The notes below the pieces were generated by a model. That model was given only the letters and a program-made list of their open reading frames with translations. It was not told the DNA's origin and searched no databases. Position numbers and translations under genes: made by a program. A stretch of DNA of 64,000 bases, from contig ONWU01000008.1 of the NCBI GenBank assembly GCA_900321655.1, positions 1-64,000 of the forward strand, in the 5' to 3' direction. Source of the DNA: an uncultured Bacteroidales bacterium. Lineage in GTDB: Bacteria; Bacteroidota; Bacteroidia; Bacteroidales; UBA932. Shown piece after piece: positions 52,873 through 61,200 of this stretch. The stretch's first letter is position 1, and the number at the start of each line of letters is the position of its first letter.

Positions 52873-54549
52873 CTACTTTTTGGCCGCTTTCCGGTAGTCC
52901 GACGGGGACATGGAATAAGCTTCGTCAAAAAGGCGGTAGAAGGTGCGGCGGGAAAGGCCGCAGAGTTCGGCAATCAGGGATACGGAATCCGAAGTGGTGG
53001 CCAGCAGGCGGGCTGCGTAGCGCAGGCGGCAACCGTTGATGAAGTCGATGGGGGTCACACCGGCACACTCGCGCAGGGCGTCGTAGACATAGGTGCGGTT
53101 GGTCCCGGCCAGGCTGGCCAGCGTATCCTGGTTGGTGTCCGGATTGGTGAAGACGTCGGGGCTGCTCATGATCTCGCACAGGCGGCGGTAGAGCAGCTCA
53201 CTCTGCGAAAGCGTCTCGGCCGGTCTTTCCCGAAGGGCTTCACGCTCATCGGCTTCGGCCTTCTCACGCTTCTGGATCTCCTGGTAGAGGCTACGGTTCT
53301 TTTCCTCCAACGCCTTGTTGTATTTGCGGGCGCGTACAAGGAGATAACCCACGAGAAGGATAATGACGATGGCCGAAAAGAGGATGATGCGATGGATGGC
53401 CAGCGAATGGCGGCGGCTGGTGATTTCGGCCTCTTTCTCCCGGATGACCTCCTGCTGCTCCATATCCATCTTCCGCTCTTGAAGGTGGATGGAATCGCTC
53501 AGGTGGCGCATGCGGTCGGCGTAGGTCATGGCCTCGTCCGTACGTCCGGCCTTTTTCAAGGCCTTGTACTGGCTCATCATGTAATTGTTGATGTAGGCGC
53601 TGTTGATGGAACTGCCCCGGGCAATATAGAGGGAATCGGTCTTGCGGAACAGGCGGATGGCCTCGTCATAGCGGCCGATTATCGTGAGGTAACGGGCTTC
53701 GGCCACCAAATCATAAGGCGTCAGATTGGAAGCCTGCCGATGTTTCTCATAGAGAACCTCGGCCTTGTCGTAAAGGCCATTGGCGGCATAGTTCAGGGCC
53801 TGGTTGATGGTCAGGTTGTTGCAGCGGACGTTAAGGACGCGCTCCGGCATATCGGGACAACGGGCCATACGGGCCAGGGTTGTGTCACCTTTCTCCACCA
53901 GGGGCAGGGCCTTTTTGGGATTTTCCCACTCCAGGTAGAACTCCGTTGCTTCCAATACGGCCATGGACAGGGCATCGATGATCCAGTAATCTTTGGGCTG
54001 CGTAACGCCCATCATTAGGTCTATTCCATCCAGATAATAACGTTCGGCCTCTTCCATATGCCCCATATCCTTCTCACAGGCACCTTTGATGGTGAGTGCG
54101 CGACTCTTTATCCGAAAGGCCATCTGCTCGTCCATATCGCCTTTGTCCACGTCGGCAATCATTTCATCGGCCAGATGGAGGGCCTTTCCCCATTCTCCGC
54201 TCTTGTTCAGAAGAGACATAAGATTCAGAAGGGCCGAATAATAGTTGACGCCTTCACTTCTGAGTTGGGTATGATTGATTTGCTCGCCGTAGAAAATAGC
54301 CAGCTGCGTTTTGCCCATTTGCCCGTAGACATTGGACCGAATCAGGTTGGCCGTAGTCTCCGAGAACACGCCAGCCCGTTCCGCACTGTCTACCCGCGCC
54401 AATACTTGTTCCGGGTTCGAGAATAATTGATCCTGGAGTTCGAGTTTCAGCTGGTTTGCCTCTTCGCTGCGGTCCGGCTTTGAACACCCCACTAACAACG
54501 AAAAAGCAGCAACTACTCCAGTCAATAGGATAGCATACCTGCGCTTCAT
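52873..54549 (-). CDS. Membrane-anchored TPR sensor with AraC-type DNA-binding domain
   Basis: A 558-residue protein from MKRRYAIL (an ATG 21 bp upstream is an alternative). It has a lipoprotein-like or signal-anchor N-terminus (FSLLVGCSK), about 330 residues of TPR-type helices (LLNKSGEWGKALHLADEM, YDEAIRLFRKTDSLY), a coiled coil, one transmembrane helix near 390 (IILFSAIVIILLVGYLL), another coiled coil, and a C-terminal AraC HTH (VSLIAELCGLSRRTFYRLFDE, SMSPSDYRKAAKK). It is a Bacteroidota-type one-component regulator linking a periplasmic signal to transcription; the small-protein/S41 operon directly downstream is the likely target. Confidence 0.88.
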   Translation of the reverse strand: MKRRYAILLTGVVAAFSLLVGCSKPDRSEEANQLKLELQDQLFSNPEQVLARVDSAERAGVFSETTANLIRSNVYGQMGKTQLAIFYGEQINHTQLRSEGVNYYSALLNLMSLLNKSGEWGKALHLADEMIADVDKGDMDEQMAFRIKSRALTIKGACEKDMGHMEEAERYYLDGIDLMMGVTQPKDYWIIDALSMAVLEATEFYLEWENPKKALPLVEKGDTTLARMARCPDMPERVLNVRCNNLTINQALNYAANGLYDKAEVLYEKHRQASNLTPYDLVAEARYLTIIGRYDEAIRLFRKTDSLYIARGSSINSAYINNYMMSQYKALKKAGRTDEAMTYADRMRHLSDSIHLQERKMDMEQQEVIREKEAEITSRRHSLAIHRIILFSAIVIILLVGYLLVRARKYNKALEEKNRSLYQEIQKREKAEADEREALRERPAETLSQSELLYRRLCEIMSSPDVFTNPDTNQDTLASLAGTNRTYVYDALRECAGVTPIDFINGCRLRYAARLLATTSDSVSLIAELCGLSRRTFYRLFDEAYSMSPSDYRKAAKK

Positions 54550-54600
54550 GGGATTTTTTTCGTCGCTCATTTCACTACTAACTTGTTAAGTTTCGGCTTG

Positions 54601-54630
54601 CAAAGTTAAACATATTTATGAACCTGCAAA
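54601..54630 (-). promoter_or_regulatory. Promoter of the TPR-AraC regulator
   Basis: Minus-strand TTTG (54630-54627), 18 bp, TAACTTTG (54608-54601), about 30 bp before the nearest ATG at 54570. Confidence 0.5.
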
Positions 54631-54761
54631 TAATCCTACTTCGTATTCCCCCCTTTTGGCTTCAGAAGGAAGGTACCCGTATAGTTCCTTGTAGCACTTG
54701 CTGAAATAGCGCGGCGAGGTAAAGCCCACTTCATAGCAGATTTCCGAGACGGAGAGTCCGC
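54616..54761 (-). pseudogene. C-terminal remnant of an AraC-family regulator
   Basis: The minus frame ending at the stop 54618-54616 encodes 47 residues that match the second HTH helix and end of an AraC domain: GLSVSEICYEVGFTSPRYFS, then KCYKELYGYLPSEAKRGEY. Homology stops at 54760, exactly where the 17-bp repeat begins, and no further AraC sequence is found to the right. The piece is a truncated leftover without its own start. It overlaps the promoter of the intact TPR-AraC gene. Confidence 0.75.
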
Positions 54762-54778
54762 AAAGGCCGGGAGATAAC
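54762..54778 (+). repeat. 17-bp direct repeat, right copy
   Basis: AAAGGCCGGGAGATAAC, identical to 49681-49697, abutting the breakpoint of the AraC remnant. Confidence 0.7.
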
Positions 54779-54818
54779 GCCCAGCCCAGCTCTTCGCCAC
54801 AATACGGCTTAAAAACGA

Positions 54819-54848
54819 GTTAAGATCCGGCCTAGGTCGGATCTTAAC
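54819..54848. repeat. 30-bp near-perfect palindrome
   Basis: GTTAAGATCCG (54819-54829) and CGGATCTTAAC (54838-54848) flank GCCTAGGT, itself centred on CCTAGG; only one symmetric pair is mismatched. No T-run follows on either strand. A degenerate copy of the left arm (CGAACTAAGAGCCGG) lies at 54867-54881. The rest of 54779-54914 holds no gene that I can support. Confidence 0.6.
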
Positions 54849-54914
54849 CATAATAGAGCCCAAAATCGAACTAAGAGCCGGGAACCTGGGCCACTTTTGG
54901 GGCCACGATTTACT

Positions 54915-54949
54915 AAAAATGCCTCCCACAATACTGTGGAAGGCATTTT
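54915..54949 (-). terminator. Terminator of tRNA-Ser
   Basis: AAAATGCCT (54916-54924) pairs with AGGCATTTT (54941-54949), with an inner CCACA/TGTGG stem after one mismatch. On the minus strand it follows the tRNA 3' end immediately and ends in GGCATTTTTAG. Confidence 0.7.
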
Positions 54950-54951
54950 GG

Positions 54952-55040
54952 CGGAGGGGACGAGATTCGAACTCGTGGTACAGAATAACCCGTACGGCAG
55001 TTTAGCAAACTGCTGGTTTCAGCCACTCACCCACCCCGCG
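54952..55040 (-). tRNA. tRNA-Ser(GCU)
   Basis: The minus strand folds as a serine tRNA: D arm GGT...ACC, anticodon arm GCAGT-TTGCTAA-ACTGC with anticodon GCU, long variable arm with a GTAC/GTAC stem, T arm ACGAG-TTCGAAT-CTCGT, then CCCCTCC, discriminator G and a genomic CCA (54951-54949). The acceptor stem is odd: the 5' strand is CGCGGGG, pairing at only five of seven positions (C-C at 1-72 and C-U at 3-70), where GGAGGGG would be expected. A good promoter lies just upstream. Confidence 0.85.
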
Positions 55041-55046
55041 GGACTG

Positions 55047-55076
55047 CAAAGATATACATTTTTATTGAGTCCGCAA
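55047..55076 (-). promoter_or_regulatory. Promoter of tRNA-Ser
   Basis: Minus-strand TTG (55076-55074), 19 bp, TATCTTTG (55054-55047), ending 6 bp before the tRNA 5' end. Confidence 0.65.
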
Positions 55077-55138
55077 GGGAAAGTTTGAAAAATATCCAGA
55101 AATCCTTCTTCAAAAGGTGGGAAATCAGAAAAAAATCG

Positions 55139-55146
55139 TAAATTTG
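55139..55146 (+). promoter_or_regulatory. Candidate -7 box of secDF
   Basis: TAAATTTG, 74 bp before the ATG at 55221, giving one of the longer A/T-rich leaders in the window. No good -33. Confidence 0.4.
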
Positions 55147-55220
55147 CAACCTATTTTGCCGTAGTGTCTATAGACGCCGGTAAAAGCATTGAAAATAAGT
55201 TAAATCAAAACAATAAAAAA

Positions 55221-58187
55221 ATGCAAAGCAAAGGTTGGATCAGATTTGTAGCCATTATGCTTGGCATCGCCAGCATCTGGCAGCTTTCCTTCACCGCCGT
55301 AACGCGTTACCAGGAGAACAAGGCTGCCAAATATGCCGAGGCTCAGGCCCAGCAGTTCGTAGAGGCTAACAACGTCCCCGCCGAGATTCTGGAATATGTG
55401 AAGGACTCGGTGGCAAACAACATCAACAGGGCCTACATTGACTCCCTGAACAACGAAAAGGTGTACCTCTGGTACCTCTTCAAGAACGTCAAGTCCAAGG
55501 AAATCAACCTGGGTCTGGACCTTAAGGGCGGTATGAACGTGATGCTGCAGGTGCAGCTGGAAGACGTTCTGAAGGCCCTTGCCGCCAATCCCAACGATCC
55601 GGACTTCGTGGCCGCCATGAACAAGGCCCGTCAGGAAAACGTGAACGACAGCCGTGACTTCATCGGCCTGTTCGAGAGCGCCTGGAACCAGGTAGCTCCC
55701 CAGCGTCGCCTGAACGAGATTTTCGCCACCACCGAACTCCGCGACAAGATTTCCAACGACTCCTCCAACAGCGAAGTGATCGCCGCCCTCCGCGCAGAAG
55801 CCAAGAGCGCCATCGACGACTCCTTCAACGTGCTCCGCAAGCGTATTGACCGCCTGGGTGTTACCCAGCCCAATATCCAGCAGGTGAGCAACACCGGCAA
55901 GATCCTCATCGAACTGCCGGGCGTTAAGGATCCCGAGCGTGTACGTAACCTCCTGCAGGGCACCGCTTCCCTGGAGTTCTGGCCCACTTTCACCGCTCAG
56001 GAAATTGACCTCGCCGGTGTGAACGCCCGCGTGAGCGAGCTCCTCGCCGGTGAAGACGGTGCCGTGGCAGATCCTCTGTTCAGCGTGCTCCTCCCTACCG
56101 GAGGTGCCGGTGCCTGCCTGGGTTATGCCAGTGCCGTGGATACCGCTACCGTGAATTCTTACCTGGCCATGGCTGCAGACTATCTGCCCGCAGAATTCCG
56201 TGGTGCCTGGTCTGTGAAGCCCGTAGAGCAGCAGTATGACAAGGACGGAAATCCCTACTACAGCAACGTTGTCGTCGGCAAATTCGAACTGGTAGCCCTC
56301 AAGGTGACGGATCCGGACGGAAACGCCCCCCTGGACGGCAGCGTAGTTACGGACACCCGCGTCAATTTCAACGGTGCACAGCGCGGCGGTAACGGTGCTC
56401 CTTCCGTGAGCATGACCATGAACCGCGAAGGCGCCAACATCTGGGCCAACCTCACCAAGGACAACATCGGCCGCCAGATTGCCATCGTCCTGGATGGTCT
56501 GGTATATTCCTATCCCAACGTGAATAGCGCCATCACCGGCGGTTCCTCCGAAATCACCGGTAATTTCTCCGTGGAAGAGGCTGAGGACCTTGCCAACGTG
56601 CTCAAGGCCGGTAAGCTGCGCGCTCCCGCTACCATCATTCAGGAGCAGGTTGTGGGCCCGTCCCTGGGTTCCGCTTCCATCCGCGCCGGTCTCATCTCCT
56701 TCCTCATCGCCTTCATCCTGGTGCTCATCTACATGGTGCTGTTCTACCGGGGTGCCGGTCTCATTGCAGACGTGGCCCTGCTGTGCAACGTGCTCCTGCT
56801 GTTCGGCGTGCTGGTTTCCTTCGGCGCCGTACTCACCCTGCCCGGTATCGCCGGTCTGGTGTTGACCCTGGGTATGGCTGTGGATGCCAACGTGATTATC
56901 TATGAGCGTATCAAGGAAGAGTTGGCTGCCGGCAAGGGCTTCTCCCTGGCCGTGCACGACGGTTACAAGAACGCTTACTCCGCCATCATCGACGGTCAGG
57001 TAACCACCCTCCTCACCGGTATCATCCTGTTCATGGCCGGTTCCGGTCCGGTCCGCGGTTTTGCTACCACCCTTATCATCGGTATCATCACCTCCGTTCT
57101 TACCTCCATCTTCATCACCCGTCTGATCTTTGACGACCGCATCCAGAAGGGTAAGACCGTAAGCCTGTCCAACAAGTTCACCGAGAACTTCCTCAAGCAC
57201 ACCAACGTAGACTTCATCGGCCTGAAGAAGTATTCCTATATTATTTCCGGTGCCCTCATCATCATCGCCATCGCTTCCATCTCCTTCAAGGGATTCAGCT
57301 ATGGTGTAGACTTCACCGGTGGCCGTACCTATGTGGTCCGCTTCGACCAGAGCGTCACCGCTGAAGATGTGCGTTCCGCAGTGGAAGAAACCTTCCGCGT
57401 GGCTGCCGAGCAGGCTGGCGTAGACCAGTCCTCCGTTGAGGTTAAGCAGTTCGGTAGTGACTCCCAGATGAAGATCTCCACCCAGTACAAGTACCGCGAG
57501 GAAAGCTCCGCTGTGGATACCGAGATCGAAGGCCTGCTGTACGATGCCCTGAAGGGCTTCTACAAGGAACCCGTTTCCCTGGCCAGCTTTACCTCCACGC
57601 TGGAGAATCCTAACGGTATCATCTCCTCCGACAAGGTATCGGCCTCCATCTCCAACGAAATTACCAACCGCGCCATCATCTCCGTGCTGCTGGCCCTGCT
57701 GGTGATCTTCGCCTACATCGCCTTCCGTTTCAAGGGCTGGACCTGGGGTCTCGGCGGCGTGGTTTCCCTGGCTCACACGGCCATCATCATCATCGGCTTC
57801 TTCTCCCTGTTCAACGGTATCCTGCCGTTCAACCTGGATGTGGACCAGACCTTCATCGCAGCTATCCTTACCATCATCGGTTACGCCATCAACGATAACG
57901 TGGTTATCTTCGACCGTATCCGTGAGCAGAGAGGCCTGCACCCGAAGGACGACTTCCGCAAGACGGTGAACACCGCTCTGAATGCCACCCTCACCCGTAC
58001 CGTGAACACGTCCGTGTCCACCCTCCTTCCTATGGTTGCCATCGCAATCTGGGGCGGTGAGAGCATCCGCGGTCTGGCCGTGGCCCTGTGCCTGGGCGTT
58101 CTCATTGGAACTTATGCTTCCATCATGATCGGTACTCCCATCATGTTCGACGCCACCACCAAGGCTGCCAAGAAAGAGCAGAAGTAA
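55221..58187 (+). CDS. secDF: SecDF fusion, protein-export membrane component
   Basis: A 988-residue single-chain SecD-SecF. The start MQSKGWIRFVAIMLG is chosen as the first with a normal N-terminal helix. The SecD part (1-about 635) has GLDLKGGMNVMLQVQ, the P1 periplasmic domain and RND helices with GLVLTLGMAVDANVIIYERI. The SecF part (about 665-988) has GVDFTGGRTYVVRF and IGYAINDNVVIFDRIRE. It uses the proton gradient to complete export through SecYEG. It is transcribed alone, ending in a strong terminator. Confidence 0.97.
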   Translation: MQSKGWIRFVAIMLGIASIWQLSFTAVTRYQENKAAKYAEAQAQQFVEANNVPAEILEYVKDSVANNINRAYIDSLNNEKVYLWYLFKNVKSKEINLGLDLKGGMNVMLQVQLEDVLKALAANPNDPDFVAAMNKARQENVNDSRDFIGLFESAWNQVAPQRRLNEIFATTELRDKISNDSSNSEVIAALRAEAKSAIDDSFNVLRKRIDRLGVTQPNIQQVSNTGKILIELPGVKDPERVRNLLQGTASLEFWPTFTAQEIDLAGVNARVSELLAGEDGAVADPLFSVLLPTGGAGACLGYASAVDTATVNSYLAMAADYLPAEFRGAWSVKPVEQQYDKDGNPYYSNVVVGKFELVALKVTDPDGNAPLDGSVVTDTRVNFNGAQRGGNGAPSVSMTMNREGANIWANLTKDNIGRQIAIVLDGLVYSYPNVNSAITGGSSEITGNFSVEEAEDLANVLKAGKLRAPATIIQEQVVGPSLGSASIRAGLISFLIAFILVLIYMVLFYRGAGLIADVALLCNVLLLFGVLVSFGAVLTLPGIAGLVLTLGMAVDANVIIYERIKEELAAGKGFSLAVHDGYKNAYSAIIDGQVTTLLTGIILFMAGSGPVRGFATTLIIGIITSVLTSIFITRLIFDDRIQKGKTVSLSNKFTENFLKHTNVDFIGLKKYSYIISGALIIIAIASISFKGFSYGVDFTGGRTYVVRFDQSVTAEDVRSAVEETFRVAAEQAGVDQSSVEVKQFGSDSQMKISTQYKYREESSAVDTEIEGLLYDALKGFYKEPVSLASFTSTLENPNGIISSDKVSASISNEITNRAIISVLLALLVIFAYIAFRFKGWTWGLGGVVSLAHTAIIIIGFFSLFNGILPFNLDVDQTFIAAILTIIGYAINDNVVIFDRIREQRGLHPKDDFRKTVNTALNATLTRTVNTSVSTLLPMVAIAIWGGESIRGLAVALCLGVLIGTYASIMIGTPIMFDATTKAAKKEQK

Positions 58188-58200
58188 AAATCTTCGATAA

Positions 58201-58238
58201 AAAAAGAAGCCGCGACCTTTTACGGGCCGCGGCTTTTT
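58201..58238 (+). terminator. Intrinsic terminator after secDF
   Basis: AGCCGCG and CGCGGCT form a perfect 7-bp stem, flanked by A-rich and TTTTT ends. The dnaE promoter box begins 3 bp later. Confidence 0.85.
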
Positions 58239-58240
58239 GT

Positions 58241-58248
58241 TATCTTTG
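58241..58248 (+). promoter_or_regulatory. -7 box of dnaE, directly after the secDF terminator
   Basis: TATCTTTG ends 4 bp before the dnaE ATG at 58253, predicting a leaderless transcript. Confidence 0.5.
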
Positions 58249-58252
58249 TTCC

Positions 58253-61200
58253 ATGGCATTCGTACACCTTCACGTTCATACACAATACTCCATCCTGGAC
58301 GGTCAGTCGTCCATCGAGAACCTCTTTAACCGGGCCGAAGAGCTGGGGATGCCTGCCCTGGCCATCACGGATCACGGCAATATGTTCGGCGTGAAGGAGT
58401 TCTTCAAGTATGCCAAGAAGCACCCTTCGGTGAAGCCCATCATCGGCTGCGAAGTCTACGTGTCCAAGGGAGACCACCGGATCAAGGAAAAGGGATATTA
58501 CCACCTGATCCTGCTGGCAAAAAACTACACGGGATACCTCAATCTGGTGAAGATTGTGTCCGAAGCCCATATCAATGGCCAGTATTATCGGCCCCGCATC
58601 AGCCACGAGATCATTGAGCAGTACCACGAAGGACTTATTTGCTCATCGGCCTGTATGGCGGGAGAGGTTCCGCGCGCTATTATGGCGCACGACGATGCCG
58701 CCGTGGAAAAAGCCATCCTCTGGCACAAACGGGTGTTCGGGGAGGACTATTACCTGGAGGTGATGAAGCACAAGACGGAGGTTCCGGGCCTGGACAACCA
58801 GCTGTACGAGGACCAGTGCTACTATACCGGGGAAATCTTCAAGCTGGCGGAAAAATACGGCGTCAAGGTGATTGCCACCAACGACGCCCACTTCGTGCGC
58901 AAGGAAGACGGCCCCGTGCACGACCGCCTCATCTGCCTCACCACCAACGCCTATATCGATGATCCGGACCGTCTGCGCTATACCCAGCAGGAGTACATCA
59001 AGAGCGAAGAGGAGATGCGGGCGCTGTTCCCGGACCATCCGGAGTGCATAGAAAACACCCTGGAAGTGGCCTCCAAGATAGAGGAATACTCCATAGACAG
59101 GGATCCGGTGCTGCCGGTCTACGAGATAGACCCGGCCTTTATGGCCGATATAGACAAGTACCTGGAGAAATACAAGGAAATTATCGATGCCGGCCGATGC
59201 GACAAGCACGGCACGTACCGCGGAGACGGCTTCTGCCATTCGGTGGCATACCTGTGCCACCTCACGTACCAGGGCGCGCACCAGCGCTATGGAGAAACGC
59301 TCACCCAGGAGCAGGAAGAGCGTATAGATTTTGAGCTCAAGACCATCTGCCGAATGGGATTCCCGGACTATTTCCTCATCGTCCAGGACTATATCGCCGC
59401 CTCCCGTGCCGCCGGCTCCATGGTGGGCCCGGGCCGTGGCTCCGCGGCCGGATCGGTGGTGGCCTACTGCCTCAAGATCACCAACCTGGACCCTATCAAA
59501 TACCAGCTCCTGTTCGAGCGTTTCCTCAACCCGGACCGTATCTCCATGCCGGATATAGACGTGGATTTTGAGGACCTGACCAAGGCGCACCAGTATGTGG
59601 AAGAAAAATACGGTGCCAGCCACGTGTCCCGCGTAATCACCTTTGGTACGATGGCTGCCAAGAGCGCCATCAAGGATGTGGCCCGCATCAGCCGCGTCAG
59701 CATAGACGAAAGCAACCGTCTCACCAAGATGGTCCCGGACCGTCTGAGCGAGAAAAAAGAGAAGAAATACCCCTTCAACCCCAAACTGGACGAGCTGAAG
59801 CCCGGTTTCAAGGTGGTGGAAGAAGAAGTGGAAGAAGAAAGGGACGGCCAGGTGGTCAAGGTCAAGAAGACCTTCCAGAAGGGTATGGAGGACGTGGATG
59901 TCAAGATCAACCTGAAGAACTGCTACCGCCTGGTGCCGGAGTTCATAGAAGAACTCAAAAACGGCCCGGAGATCAATAAGGAGGTGCTCAAGTACGCCCA
60001 GGCCCTGGAAGGCTGTGTCCGCCAGGTGGGAATGCACGCCTGCGCCACCATTATCGGCCGGGGAGACCTCACGGATTATCTGCCCATTACCCTTTCCAAG
60101 GATAAGGAAACCGGTCTGGATGTGCGCACTTCGCAGTACGACGGTCACTATATCGAGGATGTGGGTATGCTCAAGATGGACTTCCTGGGCCTCATTACCC
60201 TCCAGATCATCCACAATTGCCTGGACCTCATCAAGGAGCATCACGGAGAGGAGATAGACATCGAGGCCATCCCCATTGACGACAAGCCCACCCTGGAGCT
60301 GTACGGACGGGGAGACACCACCTCCGTGTTCCAGTTTGAATCGGAAGGCATGAAAACCTGGCTGCAGAAGCTGCGCCCGGAGCGTTTCGAAGACCTCATC
60401 GCCATGAATGCCCTCTATCGGCCCGGCCCGATGGATTATATCCCGGATTTCGTAGCCCGAAAGCAGGGAGAACAGGCCATCGAGTACGACCTTCCCGAAA
60501 TGGAGGAGTTTCTGCAGGACACCTATGGCGTCACGGTATATCAGGAGCAGGTGATGCTGCTGTCCCAGAAGCTGGCCGGCTTTACCAAGGGTGAGGCCGA
60601 CAAGCTCCGCAAGGCCATGGGTAAGAAGCAGATAGACATCCTGAACTCGCTGAAGGACAAGTTTATGACGGGCGGGCAGGCCAACGGCCATCCGGAGAAG
60701 GTGCTGGACAAGATCTGGAAAGACTGGGAGAAGTTTGCCCAGTATGCTTTCAACAAGTCCCACGCCACCTGCTATGCCTGGGTGAGCTACCAGACCGGCT
60801 GGCTCAAGGCCCACTATCCTTCCGAATTCTTCGCCTCCTGCCTCAACTGCGCCAAGAGCATGGAGGAAATCATCAAGATTATGGACGACTGCCGTGCCCA
60901 TGGCATCAAGGTCCTGAGCCCGGATGTGAACGAGAGCTCCGGCCACTTCACCGTCAACAAGGACGGAGACGTGCGCTTTGCCCTCAGCAGCATCAAGGGC
61001 TTTGGCTCCAACGTGGTGGAGGCCATTATGGCCGAAAGGGAGGAAAAGGGCTTGTTCTCAGACGTTTATGATTTTGTGGAACGGATGGCCGGCAGCGTGA
61101 ACCGCAAGAGTTTTGAAAACCTGGTGCTCTCCGGCGCCCTGGACAGCCTGGGCCATAAACGCAGCATGTACTTCCAGCCCGGCCGGGGAGGAGACCTCTT

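Noticed and set aside
54636..54929. A 97-codon minus-strand frame next to tRNA-Ser
   Set aside because: Another frame of the same strand carries the recognisable AraC remnant, and this one crosses the palindrome and repeat without any pattern.
55200..58283. A 1027-codon open frame on the minus strand opposite secDF
   Set aside because: SecDF is unambiguous on the plus strand. The opposite frame is low-complexity and has no start context or motif.
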